This document shows positions 16,522 to 25,658 of a stretch of DNA of 32,151 bases, piece after piece. The first letter of the stretch is position 1; the number at the start of each line of letters is the position of its first letter. This stretch comes from Acetofilamentum sp. (GTDB lineage: Bacteria; Bacteroidota; Bacteroidia; Bacteroidales; JAFGUD01), in assembly GCA_020722645.1 (NCBI GenBank), contig DYKL01000005.1, positions 1 through 32,151 of the forward strand, in the 5' to 3' direction. The notes beneath the pieces are model-generated. The model did no database searches and was not told where the DNA came from. It worked only from the letters and a program-made list of their open reading frames with translations. The position numbers were made by a program, and so were the translations under genes.

Positions 16522-18033
16522 ATGAACAATCTTTGTAAAATAAAAAATAACAACTCAATTTCTTTAAATTCGATACCTGTTTATAAATATTCCGATTTTT
16601 TTAGTAAAGTTGTAGATTTAATGGGTGATGATAACAAACATATTGTCAATTACTTTGCTATACCTGATAAAAATATATTTCGATTTATAGCTTTAATTGC
16701 CGATGATTCAAACAGCGACATAATTATTTTATCTCATATTTTAGAAGAAAATGATAAGAAAGAGTTAGCAGCATTAACCCCAAAAATTAACGCATTACAC
16801 ATATTTGAAAGAGAAATATTTGAAAACTACGGTATTAATTTTATCGGACATCCTTGGTTAAAACCGGTTCGTTTTCCAAAAAATCGCTACAACAAAGAAC
16901 TTCAAATTAACGATTATCCATTCTACAAAATTAACAGCAGTGAGCTGCACGAAGTAGGCGTAGGACCTATACACGCAGGCATTATAGAACCCGGACATTT
17001 CAGATTTATTTGTAACGGTGAAGATGTATTACATCTCGAAATTCAATTAGGCTGGCAACATAGAGGCATTGAAAAGCTAATGCTTGAAAAAAAACAACTT
17101 TTGCAACGAACAATTTTATCTGAATCAATTGCCGGTGATACTTCTGTCGGACATAGCCTTGCTTTTGCTCAAGTTATGGAAACTCTGGCTCAAATTGAGG
17201 TCAGCGAACAACTTAAAATTGAACGCTCATTAGCATTAGAATTAGAAAGAATAGCAATTCACGTAGGAGATATTTCTGCTCTTTGCACTGATGTTGCATA
17301 TAATCTTGGTGCAAATATTTTTGGTATTTTAAGAACTGGCATTATAAATTTCACACAATCCTGGTGCGGAAATCGCCTGGGTAAAAGTATGATACGTGTT
17401 GGCGGGATAAATCTTCCTTTCACTGAAAAACTTAAAATTTCATTATTAGATACTATCGCAAAATTTGAATTTCAATTTTTGGAATTAGCACATCATACTT
17501 ACAGGTTGCCAAGCGTAGAAAACCGCTTTGATAATATAGGAACTGTCTCGGAAAATCAAATCAGAAAAATTGGAGCAGTTGGTATGGCTGCAAGAATGGC
17601 TAATGTAAAACGCGACATCAGGCAATCTCATCCTTTTGCAGGATTTTTTAAATATCCCATAGAACCTGTTGTTTTGCCGAAGGGTGATGTTTTTTCAAGA
17701 TTTCTTTTAAGACGGAAAGAAATTAAAAGTTCAATTGCTTGGATAAAAAATATGTTTGAAAAAGAAAATTTTGATACACCTTCTGAAAAGCCCAAAACAA
17801 GCATTTCATTAATGCCACAAATGTTTGCTGTTTCGCTTACAGAAGGTTGGAGAGGCGAAATTTGTCATTGTGCAGTTACCGACCAAAATGGTGAAATTTG
17901 TTTTTATAAAATTAAAGACCCTTCAATGCACAACTGGAAAGCCCTTGAACTTTCGCTTCGAAATTTGGAAATATCTGATTTCCCGATAAATAACAAAAGT
18001 TATAATTTAAGTTACTGTGGTTTTGACCTTTAA
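16522..18033 (+). CDS. HyfG-like fused NuoC/NuoD large subunit lacking NiFe ligands (Ehr-like)
   Basis: 503 residues. The N-terminal NuoC-like part (about 1-125) has LHIFEREIFENYGINFIGHP. The NuoD/HycE-like part begins at VGPIHAGIIEPGHFRF and continues with LGWQHRGIEKL. In hydrogenases the next stretch is the L1 motif (RVCGIC); here it is SIAGDT, with Ala204 and Thr207 replacing both cysteines. The C-terminal L2 motif (DPCxxC) is replaced by YNLSYC, keeping only Cys499. With three of four ligand cysteines gone, a NiFe centre cannot form in the usual way. The protein also ends a few residues later, without the long tail of HycE. It most resembles the large subunit of energy-converting-hydrogenase-related complexes. 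The reaction it carries out is unknown. Confidence 0.85.
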   Translation: MNNLCKIKNNNSISLNSIPVYKYSDFFSKVVDLMGDDNKHIVNYFAIPDKNIFRFIALIADDSNSDIIILSHILEENDKKELAALTPKINALHIFEREIFENYGINFIGHPWLKPVRFPKNRYNKELQINDYPFYKINSSELHEVGVGPIHAGIIEPGHFRFICNGEDVLHLEIQLGWQHRGIEKLMLEKKQLLQRTILSESIAGDTSVGHSLAFAQVMETLAQIEVSEQLKIERSLALELERIAIHVGDISALCTDVAYNLGANIFGILRTGIINFTQSWCGNRLGKSMIRVGGINLPFTEKLKISLLDTIAKFEFQFLELAHHTYRLPSVENRFDNIGTVSENQIRKIGAVGMAARMANVKRDIRQSHPFAGFFKYPIEPVVLPKGDVFSRFLLRRKEIKSSIAWIKNMFEKENFDTPSEKPKTSISLMPQMFAVSLTEGWRGEICHCAVTDQNGEICFYKIKDPSMHNWKALELSLRNLEISDFPINNKSYNLSYCGFDL

Positions 18034-18044
18034 AATTATCAAAA

Positions 18045-18788
18045 ATGCTCGAAGAAATAAAAATAATGATTCATAACGGGAAACAATTCATTCCTGACGT
18101 TAGAACATCAAAAGTATCAGAAACATTCAGAGGAAGACCTGTAATTACAAACGCTGTTGTTGATGAACAAAAACTTGTAGAACTTTGTCCCACTTCAGCA
18201 ATTTCATCTCATCCTTTGTCAATTGATTTAAAAAAATGTATTTTTTGCGGAGAATGTGCTTTTCGATTTCCCGAAAAAATTAAATTTACTAATGATTATA
18301 AATTATCTTCAAACAATCCCGATAATTTAATTATTAAAGAAGGTCAAACCGGACCAATTATGTTTGACCCTTCGATTGTAAGAAACGAAATTAAAAAAAT
18401 ATTTAAAAGTTCATTGAAATTAAGACAAGTATGTGCCGGTGGCGATAATTCTGCTGAATATGAGCTAAACGCTTCTGGCAATGCAAACTTTGATATGGGG
18501 CGTTTCGGAATTGAGTTTGTAGCTTCACCAAGACACGCTGACGGAATTTTAGTAACAGGACCTATCAGTGAGAATATGGCGGAAGCACTTGAAATTGCAT
18601 ATAAAGCGACTCCTGAACCAAAATTATTCATTTTATGCGGTGTTGATGCTATCAGCGGCGGTATTTTTGCCGATAGCAAAGCCCTGAACAGAAATTTTTT
18701 AAAAAAAGTAAAGGTTGATTTATACATTCCGGGCAATCCACCTCACCCGTTAAATATAATCAACGGACTTTTGAATTTTATAAACTAA
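18045..18788 (+). CDS. Fused ferredoxin + NuoB/HyfI-like small subunit with all N2-cluster cysteines lost
   Basis: 247 residues. Residues about 30-85 are a ferredoxin domain. Cys65, Cys68 and Cys71 (CIFCGEC) with Cys48 (ELCPTSAI) can hold one [4Fe-4S] cluster. The second cluster is absent (no partner CxxCxxC, and Phe75 replaces the usual Cys before Pro). Residues about 125-247 are clearly NuoB/HyfI-like: FGIEFVASPRHADGILVTGP, ISGGIF and VDLYIPG. The four ligands of the N2/proximal cluster are Asp134, Ala137, Asp201 and Asn231. These stand where family members have CNGC, GxCAxSGG and PGCPP. It is 11 bp after the large subunit and ends the operon. Electron flow from this subunit to the large subunit by the known route is therefore not possible. 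Confidence 0.85.
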   Translation: MLEEIKIMIHNGKQFIPDVRTSKVSETFRGRPVITNAVVDEQKLVELCPTSAISSHPLSIDLKKCIFCGECAFRFPEKIKFTNDYKLSSNNPDNLIIKEGQTGPIMFDPSIVRNEIKKIFKSSLKLRQVCAGGDNSAEYELNASGNANFDMGRFGIEFVASPRHADGILVTGPISENMAEALEIAYKATPEPKLFILCGVDAISGGIFADSKALNRNFLKKVKVDLYIPGNPPHPLNIINGLLNFIN

Positions 18789-18802
18789 AAAAATATAAAT
18801 TT

Positions 18803-19558
18803 CTAAGGCTTTGCCACAACAAAAACAGATGAAAACATTTCAGGTTTAATTTTGGCAAGAATATTATGAATTTTTTTACCGAAAAACAAAGTACCTGTTG
18901 GAGCCGGAACTTTTTTTACTTCTCCATATCCGCAATAATTTTTAAGCATATTTGTTAATGAGCGAAATGTAAAATAATGCAAATGCCCGTTATCAAAAAA
19001 CTTCACAGGTTTTCCTTTGTAAGATATCAAACCTTCATTATTAGATGCTGTCGAAGGAAATCTGCCTCTCAAAAGTTTTAATCTATGACCAATATCGGCA
19101 ACATTTGGCGTTTCAATGAAAACAAAACCTTTCGTTTTAAGAAGCTTTTTCACTTCTTTCATCGCAGAGATAGGATCTAAAAGATGTTCTATCAATGCAA
19201 GCATAATAACAGCATCAAATTGTCCTGTTTCTTCAGCTTTGAAATTTTCTATATCAAGTTCTTTAACTTCTAATTTCTCGCTTTTAACGTTATTTTTTAT
19301 GCTTTGTAATCGAGGTGCTGATAAATCTGTTGCAACATATCTTTTTATTTCTGGATTGCTAATTAACAAGCTATTTACTAACGTACCATTTCCGGCACCT
19401 AATTCTAAAATTTCACCGCCAATTTTATTGTCAACAAAATATTTAATACAAGCCTGTGAACGGTTTACCGGATTTTTGGTGTATTTAAAAACCGGTAGTT
19501 CTTTTTTTTCAGCGTCATCACTGTAATGAGCCTCATAAAATTCTTTCAATTTGTCCAT
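18803..19558 (-). CDS. Class I SAM-dependent methyltransferase
   Basis: A 251-residue protein. Motif I GEILELGAGNGTLV (48-61) binds S-adenosylmethionine. YVATDLSAPRL gives the acidic residue at the end of strand 2. FDAVIMLALIEHLLDP and GFVFIETPN match motifs IV and VI of UbiE/BioC-like enzymes. The C-terminal half (DNGHLHYFTFRSLTNML) resembles methyltransferases found in polysaccharide or lipid gene clusters, where the HLHYFT stretch is common. The substrate cannot be told. It lies 16 bp after the 82-residue unknown gene on the same strand, and its 3' end faces the Hyf-like operon with only 14 bp between them and no evident terminator. Confidence 0.85.
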   Translation of the reverse strand: MDKLKEFYEAHYSDDAEKKELPVFKYTKNPVNRSQACIKYFVDNKIGGEILELGAGNGTLVNSLLISNPEIKRYVATDLSAPRLQSIKNNVKSEKLEVKELDIENFKAEETGQFDAVIMLALIEHLLDPISAMKEVKKLLKTKGFVFIETPNVADIGHRLKLLRGRFPSTASNNEGLISYKGKPVKFFDNGHLHYFTFRSLTNMLKNYCGYGEVKKVPAPTGTLFFGKKIHNILAKIKPEMFSSVFVVAKP

Positions 19559-19574
19559 TTTATCTTTAATAATG

Positions 19575-19823
19575 TTAAATAATATTTTTTATAAAATCTT
19601 CATATTCTTCTTCTTTCATTAAGAATTCCTCAAACTCTTCCTGACAGATTTTTTCTTCTGTTATGCAAAGTTCAAATATATTTACTGATATATCTTCTCT
19701 TTTTTTGATAATAAATCCGTCACGAAAAAAAAAGTAAAAGTAACCATAATGATAATGTCCGGATTTGTATTCTTTTCCGGAGATTAAAAGAATTATAATT
19801 TTTTTTGCTTCGTCTTTTGTCAT
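19575..19823 (-). CDS. Small acidic protein of unknown function
   Basis: 82 residues; I do not recognise a family. It begins MTKDEAKKIIILLISGKEYK, has an aromatic stretch (YHYGYFYFFFRDGFIIKKRE) and ends in an acidic helix (EEFEEFLMKEEEYEDFIKNI). There is no signal peptide or clear membrane segment. The ATG lies 3 bp after the stop codon of the giant secreted protein, and its stop is 16 bp before the methyltransferase. This tight spacing supports it as a real gene co-transcribed with both. Confidence 0.65.
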   Translation of the reverse strand: MTKDEAKKIIILLISGKEYKSGHYHYGYFYFFFRDGFIIKKREDISVNIFELCITEEKICQEEFEEFLMKEEEYEDFIKNII

Positions 19824-19826
19824 AAA

Positions 19827-22800
19827 TTATTGTTTAGCAGACACAACAGCAGCACTTTTGTATATTTCAACATCACCATCCAGATTAAAAATTTTTACAA
19901 CAACGGCATATATACCAATTCTAACTTTAGCACTATTTTCATCAAGCCCGTCCCAAATCCAGAAACCTTCGGCGGCAATATACTCATCATTTACAAGTTC
20001 TCTTACTAATCTGCCGTTTTTATCAAAAATCATAACAGTTGCCAAATAGCCACCTTGCGGGAAATTGTAATGAATGTATAATTCATCATCATATCCATCA
20101 TTGTCAGGTGAAATTACTTCGGGTTCAAGCATAATTGTTCCGCTTAAATAAACACTGTCCAAATTTATGTATTGAGAATTTTTCAATCCCGGTGTAGCAA
20201 AACCTGCATTAGCAGATGCAGAATGCCAGTTTGTACTGTCTTGTGCCGGTCTGTTAAAGTCAATTCTTTCTAGTGAAACGCCACTTTGATCAGTGATAAG
20301 ACCAAAATGAAAATTTTCGTTATATCTAAATTCATCAATAATGGTGTCGTTTTCATCATAAATAACAACTGTACCTTCATCATCAGGATATGAAGGCATT
20401 GAAGATAGCTCAATAAATTTACCTCCGTAACTATAAATTCCCTGAACATTTGCTGTATCTGTTGTTATTACCAAATATTCGTTTGGCATCAGCAAGTAAT
20501 TATTTTGCGATATTTTGTAAGGACTTTCAATCAACCCCTCTTCATCTCTTTTTGCTATTCTTAAATCCAACATATTTATCGGATAAATAGAACGATTATA
20601 TAATTCAACAAAATCTACGCAACTTGTGTATGGGTTGAATAAAACTTCGTTAATAACAACATCATTAACTTTTGCTTTGTAGAAAATGAATTCAAGGACA
20701 GCATTTTCCATAATATTTCCATTAACATCTTCAATATTTGCAATGCTTAACTGATATGTCTCTCCGTCTGTAAAATCAGTGCTGAACTGCAAAAATATCA
20801 AAGAAGGATCTTCTGTTCCTCGAACAACGTAATTTGGAGTTCCTATAGAATTATCAACAGTATAATTATCTTTATTTAAACTGCTTGCATAATCAACTTC
20901 TTCTGAAAATTTTACCTGTAACTGGTTTTGATTTAAAACCCAAACATATTCGGGGTGAATTAAATAATAAGTAAAATCATAATCTGTTGCTTCAATTGTG
21001 TTTCCGCAGTCATCTGTTACATTTGTAATTTGCAAAGTAGTTGATTGTTGATCAACAAATTGAGTATCAAAAAATAAATTTACAGTTGAATAACTTGTAT
21101 CAACAAGACTGACACTCACCGGATTACCTATTCCAACGACATTGTAATTAGAAACATCTAAACCACTTGTAAAAGAAACACTTTTTGAAAACTGAACAAT
21201 AAGTCTGTTTGATGATTTTACTATCACTTTAACTAATTTAATTCCATTAGTATCGGCATTAATTTTATAAACAGAATTATCATTTCCCGGAGTACCTCCT
21301 TTAATATCAACCGAAGCAGCCCAGTTGTAAGAATTTTCACAGAAATTAAACGGGTCAATTTTTTCTAATGACCATCCACCGTCATCTTTTTCTTCATCAT
21401 TATACCAAGCGTCTGAATATCTAACGTGATAAATTAAATTATCTCTGTTATCATAAATCAACAATTCTTTGCCACTTTGAGTTAAATCAGTAGTTCCAAG
21501 AATTGGAACCGTTGTTCCGTAATCATCAATTAAAGTTGCGTTTTCTTCTGTACACATCAACAAAAAGCCATTTGATGGGATTTTTACCGATGGAAAAACT
21601 CTTTCACTTTGAGATTCCGCTTTAAATATCCAGTCCGAAAGCCAAATATCGTAAGCTGTTGTGTTAAACAGTTCAACATATTGTGCTTCCGGTAATCCTA
21701 GAGGAGCTGGATTATAATCCAACATCATTTCGTTTATCACAATATCAAAAGGTTGTGCTATATGATAAGTAAATGGAATACTTGCAGAAACCATCGTGTT
21801 TCCATTAACATCAGTCAAACCGGACATATCTAAAAGATATTCCTGATTTTCTACAAATTCCTCTGAAAAAAGTAAATGAACAATACTTGTATCATTTGCA
21901 TCTCTTGTAACTACTATAGGATTTCCGATACCATTATTTACTGAATAATTCAAATAGTTTTGAGCAGATTGTAATTCAACAGGTTCAGAAAAATACACTT
22001 TAAGTTGAGTAGATGATTTTGGTTCGACATCAACAGGATTTATCAATTCGTAGAAAAACGATAAGGTTGTGTCAGGCATCTCATTTCCACAGTAATCGTT
22101 TATGTTTGAAATAACTAATTGATTGTTGCTAAAAAGAAAATGATCTAAAAAATGGAGCCATACAATTGAATTATCTGATTCATCTACTAATATCGAAAAC
22201 GGAATATCTTCACTGTTCAATATATAATTTATTAAACTTAAAGCATAAGTAGTATCAACTGTTTCAGAATAATCAACAATAATATCGCAAGATGTTACAA
22301 GTGTAACACCTTCTATATAAGGAGCTTCTGTGTCTGGGTTAGAACCGTAAACTGAATTTACCATACAAGGAGTACCGCCGGTATAATTTTCACTTGCGTG
22401 CCAGTTATTAACCTGACTGCAAAAATTAAACGGGTCAATTCTTTCCATAGCCCAGCCACCATCGTCTTTATCTTCATCACCATACCACGTTTCAGGATCG
22501 TAAGTTATTTGTTCAACAATCTGACTGTTTTCATCACTTAAAATAATAGTTTTTCCTGTTGTTGAAGTCAAATAAGATTCATTTAGAACAGGAATTGTAG
22601 TTCCATAAGGAGAAAATAAAGATTCAGCTTCTTCTACGCAAATAACCGCATATTCACCCGAGCTAAGTTGTACATTTGGGAAAGTAAGCAAATTATTATC
22701 TCCGATTTGTAAAGTCCAGTTTGTTAAGTCTATTTCATAATTTGAAACATTCAGTATTTCAATATATTTATTTGCCGGTAGTGCGACAGGAGCAGGGTTT

Positions 22801-25571
22801 ACATCAACCATCAGTTCATTAACCACAATATCATATCTTTTAACGATATAGAATACAAATTCATAATCAGTAGATTCAATAATATTTCCGTAGATATCCT
22901 CTATGTTTTCGATATGAATGATGTATGATTGCTCATTTACAAAAGAGGATCCAAAAGTCAGATGAACAAGGTTCTTGTTTTCTTCGTCAATTAAAACAGT
23001 TAAAGGATTACCGATTGAATTATCCACAATGTAATTTGTTAATTGAACGGCTGTCGTTGAATCAATTTGCTTTGAAAAATAAATATCAATTTTCTTGTAA
23101 GAAATACATCTTATATATGAAACAGTTAAATTCTCCCAATAGAAGGTTTCATTAGCTTCAGCTATAATGTTGCCATCAATATCTTCGACATTGTTAATTG
23201 TAATTGTATATTCGGTATTTTCCTGAAAGTCAGAGATGAAAGTTAAATCTACAATTCGTTTATCAGCAGAATTTCTTAACGCAACTGAAGGATTTCCGAT
23301 AGAATTATCTACAAAGTAATTTGAAAGTGTTTCTGATGAAGTTTTATCAACGTCTTCATTAAATTCTAATCTGATATTATTTGGTGAAATAACTTCCAAA
23401 TTTGACAAAAAAGGAGGCTCTGTGTCCGGAATAGGAGGTCCTACATAAATATCATCTAACCATAAAAGAACATCTCCTGTTTTTGTATAATTATAATTCA
23501 CTCCAAAATAAGAAGCATCTGTAAATGTATTGTCAAATCCTATTCCGTAAGAAATAAGATTATTAAAACTACCATCTTCATCAATTTTAATTTCCCAATC
23601 ACCTGTAATTGATCTTGAAACAACAATAGAAATAGGTAAATTTTCATCTATATTTTTCCAATCAAAAGTAGTACTAATAATTGCTTCCGGTGTACCATTT
23701 GTAATTTTGCAGAGTTTGACCAAATCGTCTGTTCCAACTAAATTAACCCCCACAACGTAACCATTAATCGTTCCACCGTTTTGCATTTGCTGATAATCCG
23801 CATCAGCCATAATAAAAACATTCCAGTTGTTTGTAGAGGAAGGGTCAGCATAACCATATTTCACTTGAAATTGCCAAACAGAAGAGTCGGCTGTAACATC
23901 AAAACCACTCATTGCAAAACTTATTTTATCTGTGTAATTATCAGTTACATCAGTATCAAAAATATGGTGCAATGAATAAATTCCGTTTATAGGTTCAATA
24001 TCAGAAGCTGCCCAATGACCTGAATTACTTTCTGTCCATCCTACAATATTTCCATCTTCAAAATCATCATTTAAAAAATAAACAAAATCACTGCAACTGA
24101 TATCAGAAGTTGTTGCACTTGTCAATCCTGATGATTCGGCTAAAATTGAAAAATTTTCAATAACATTATATTGCAAATCAGTCCAAGTATATTCACCTGA
24201 GACTAAATTTTGTGTTAATCCTGAAGCAGAAGTTAAATTACCTGTTCCTGTATTTAAAGACAAAGTAACCGAGTTACTATAATCTTCGTCTTTATTTCCA
24301 TTTATATCTGTTGCATTTACAACCAAGCTAAAATTTTGATTTTGTTCTACAATTAATGGAGGATTAGAAAAATTTAATTTTGTAGCTTCAATAGCAACAA
24401 AAATATCTCCGCTTTGCACAATGCCTGAACCAAAAGAAGAGCCCGAAACATCGCAAACTATGTCGTTATAATCAAGTTTGAAATCAAGAGTATCATTATC
24501 ACTGATTGCAGATAAATCAGTTTTTAACCAGACGTAAAGTTGATAATTTTCGGTGGTATTATCTCCAACGTTTATAAAACCGGCTTGTGAAAAACTAATT
24601 CCGGTTGAATTTACAACACCGTCAATTCCTGTTGTTAAGTCAGTCCCAAAAAGTTTTGCACCTGCTATTACGTTTGTCCAATCTGAAATATTGTTTAAAG
24701 TTCCTTGTGAAATAGTCAGATTATTGATAATTGTCGATAAACCGTCAGATGTCCCGAGGTCTGTTAATTGAAAATCCAATACTTCTAATCCATCAGCACT
24801 ATTTACAAGAGAAGAAATTGAAACCGGTTCAACATTAGTACCGGCACTGACTTGTGAATCATCATTATTTCCAGCGGTACCCATGATTGAAACATCATCA
24901 ATCCATAGTTTTAAATCTTGTGAAGAACTATATTCATAGAAAAAACCGAAATAATTTGCAGTAATATGATCTGTATTAACAACTGAAGAACCTATTTGAA
25001 CTAAATTATCAAAACCACCATTAGTATCAATAAAAACTGTCCACTCTCCAGATGCTGTTCTTGAAACTTGAAAACCAACAATCGTTGAAGTTGTTATATT
25101 AACTTCCCAATTAAAATGAGTGTTTATAACCTCAGAGCCGCTACCAGACGTAACTTTCCAAATGCGTATTGTATCATCAGAACCAGAATAATTAACTCCT
25201 ACTGCATATCCATTAGCTGTACCGGATGTAAACATTTGGTTTGCATCTGCGTCAGAAAACAAAAAACAAGCCCAGTCATTTGAACTTGAGGGAGCATATC
25301 CGTGTTTAACCTGAAATTGCCAAGTTGTTGTTCCATTTAAAATATTAACATTTGGGAAGTTTATTGAAATTTGGTCATGCCCTGATGCTGAATTATCATA
25401 AGCATGATGTAAAGAATAAATCCCATTTAAAGGATTAATATTGCTGGCTTCCCAGTGGTCTGTTTCACTTTGACTCCAATCCGAAATATCATCATCTTCA
25501 AAATTATCGCTTAATTGAGAAAAAGCGAATAATGGGAAAAAAAAACTTAGAAGGAAAATAATTTTTTTCAT
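19827..25571 (-). CDS. Giant secreted multidomain protein with lamin-tail and Ig-like repeats, T9SS-type C-terminus
   Basis: 1914 residues with a signal peptide (MKKIIFLLSFFFPLFAFSQ). Two similar LamG/concanavalin-like domains (about 20-232 and 500-712) both begin with (N)DDFED or DNFEDDD and share GIYSLHH and WQFQVK.GYA. They flank an Ig-like linker region (about 240-490). Then three modules of about 360 residues follow (about 715-1078, 1080-1436, 1440-1800). Each consists of two SbsA-like Ig domains (VDNSIGNP, EDIDGNI) and one lamin-tail domain (VVNELM, VINEMM, VINEVL; the first two also share KDDGGW and IDPFNFC). The last about 110 residues (SPDNDGYDDELYIHYNFPQG, WIWDGLDEN) are a FlgD/gliding-type C-terminal domain, suggesting type IX export and surface attachment. 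No catalytic domain was recognised, so adhesion or matrix function is likely. Confidence 0.88.
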   Translation of the reverse strand: MKKIIFLLSFFFPLFAFSQLSDNFEDDDISDWSQSETDHWEASNINPLNGIYSLHHAYDNSASGHDQISINFPNVNILNGTTTWQFQVKHGYAPSSSNDWACFLFSDADANQMFTSGTANGYAVGVNYSGSDDTIRIWKVTSGSGSEVINTHFNWEVNITTSTIVGFQVSRTASGEWTVFIDTNGGFDNLVQIGSSVVNTDHITANYFGFFYEYSSSQDLKLWIDDVSIMGTAGNNDDSQVSAGTNVEPVSISSLVNSADGLEVLDFQLTDLGTSDGLSTIINNLTISQGTLNNISDWTNVIAGAKLFGTDLTTGIDGVVNSTGISFSQAGFINVGDNTTENYQLYVWLKTDLSAISDNDTLDFKLDYNDIVCDVSGSSFGSGIVQSGDIFVAIEATKLNFSNPPLIVEQNQNFSLVVNATDINGNKDEDYSNSVTLSLNTGTGNLTSASGLTQNLVSGEYTWTDLQYNVIENFSILAESSGLTSATTSDISCSDFVYFLNDDFEDGNIVGWTESNSGHWAASDIEPINGIYSLHHIFDTDVTDNYTDKISFAMSGFDVTADSSVWQFQVKYGYADPSSTNNWNVFIMADADYQQMQNGGTINGYVVGVNLVGTDDLVKLCKITNGTPEAIISTTFDWKNIDENLPISIVVSRSITGDWEIKIDEDGSFNNLISYGIGFDNTFTDASYFGVNYNYTKTGDVLLWLDDIYVGPPIPDTEPPFLSNLEVISPNNIRLEFNEDVDKTSSETLSNYFVDNSIGNPSVALRNSADKRIVDLTFISDFQENTEYTITINNVEDIDGNIIAEANETFYWENLTVSYIRCISYKKIDIYFSKQIDSTTAVQLTNYIVDNSIGNPLTVLIDEENKNLVHLTFGSSFVNEQSYIIHIENIEDIYGNIIESTDYEFVFYIVKRYDIVVNELMVDVNPAPVALPANKYIEILNVSNYEIDLTNWTLQIGDNNLLTFPNVQLSSGEYAVICVEEAESLFSPYGTTIPVLNESYLTSTTGKTIILSDENSQIVEQITYDPETWYGDEDKDDGGWAMERIDPFNFCSQVNNWHASENYTGGTPCMVNSVYGSNPDTEAPYIEGVTLVTSCDIIVDYSETVDTTYALSLINYILNSEDIPFSILVDESDNSIVWLHFLDHFLFSNNQLVISNINDYCGNEMPDTTLSFFYELINPVDVEPKSSTQLKVYFSEPVELQSAQNYLNYSVNNGIGNPIVVTRDANDTSIVHLLFSEEFVENQEYLLDMSGLTDVNGNTMVSASIPFTYHIAQPFDIVINEMMLDYNPAPLGLPEAQYVELFNTTAYDIWLSDWIFKAESQSERVFPSVKIPSNGFLLMCTEENATLIDDYGTTVPILGTTDLTQSGKELLIYDNRDNLIYHVRYSDAWYNDEEKDDGGWSLEKIDPFNFCENSYNWAASVDIKGGTPGNDNSVYKINADTNGIKLVKVIVKSSNRLIVQFSKSVSFTSGLDVSNYNVVGIGNPVSVSLVDTSYSTVNLFFDTQFVDQQSTTLQITNVTDDCGNTIEATDYDFTYYLIHPEYVWVLNQNQLQVKFSEEVDYASSLNKDNYTVDNSIGTPNYVVRGTEDPSLIFLQFSTDFTDGETYQLSIANIEDVNGNIMENAVLEFIFYKAKVNDVVINEVLFNPYTSCVDFVELYNRSIYPINMLDLRIAKRDEEGLIESPYKISQNNYLLMPNEYLVITTDTANVQGIYSYGGKFIELSSMPSYPDDEGTVVIYDENDTIIDEFRYNENFHFGLITDQSGVSLERIDFNRPAQDSTNWHSASANAGFATPGLKNSQYINLDSVYLSGTIMLEPEVISPDNDGYDDELYIHYNFPQGGYLATVMIFDKNGRLVRELVNDEYIAAEGFWIWDGLDENSAKVRIGIYAVVVKIFNLDGDVEIYKSAAVVSAKQ

Positions 25572-25609
25572 TATTGTAAATTTTTAAGAATATACTAAAA
25601 TAATTTTTA

Positions 25610-25617
25610 TAATTTTG
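25610..25617 (+). promoter_or_regulatory. Candidate -7 box (TAATTTTG) for asd-deoC-thyA
   Basis: An exact TAnnTTTG match in the 87-bp divergent spacer, 41 bp before the asd ATG. It lies just beside the oppositely oriented boxes of the giant protein gene, so the two promoters nearly overlap. Confidence 0.5.
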
Positions 25618-25619
25618 TT

Positions 25620-25635
25620 CAAAATTACAAAATTA
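25620..25635 (-). promoter_or_regulatory. Two tandem candidate -7 boxes for the giant protein gene
   Basis: On the minus strand TAATTTTG occurs twice without spacing (25628-25635 and 25620-25627). Both match TAnnTTTG, about 50-60 bp before the ATG at 25571. Either would give a leader of roughly 45 nt. AT-richness makes chance matches possible. Confidence 0.4.
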
Positions 25636-25658
25636 AAATTAAATCTTTAAAATTAAAA

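Noticed and set aside
16522-18033. Active [NiFe] hydrogenase large subunit
   Set aside because: Both cysteines of L1 and one of L2 are absent, and no maturation genes are in view, so hydrogenase activity is not supported.
18789-18802. Bidirectional terminator between the Hyf-like operon and the methyltransferase
   Set aside because: The 14-bp gap is A/T-rich without inverted arms, so I cannot support one.
19116-19526. Plus-strand open frame of 136 codons opposite the methyltransferase
   Set aside because: Serine- and phenylalanine-rich antisense shadow of the methyltransferase, whose motifs are clear on the minus strand.
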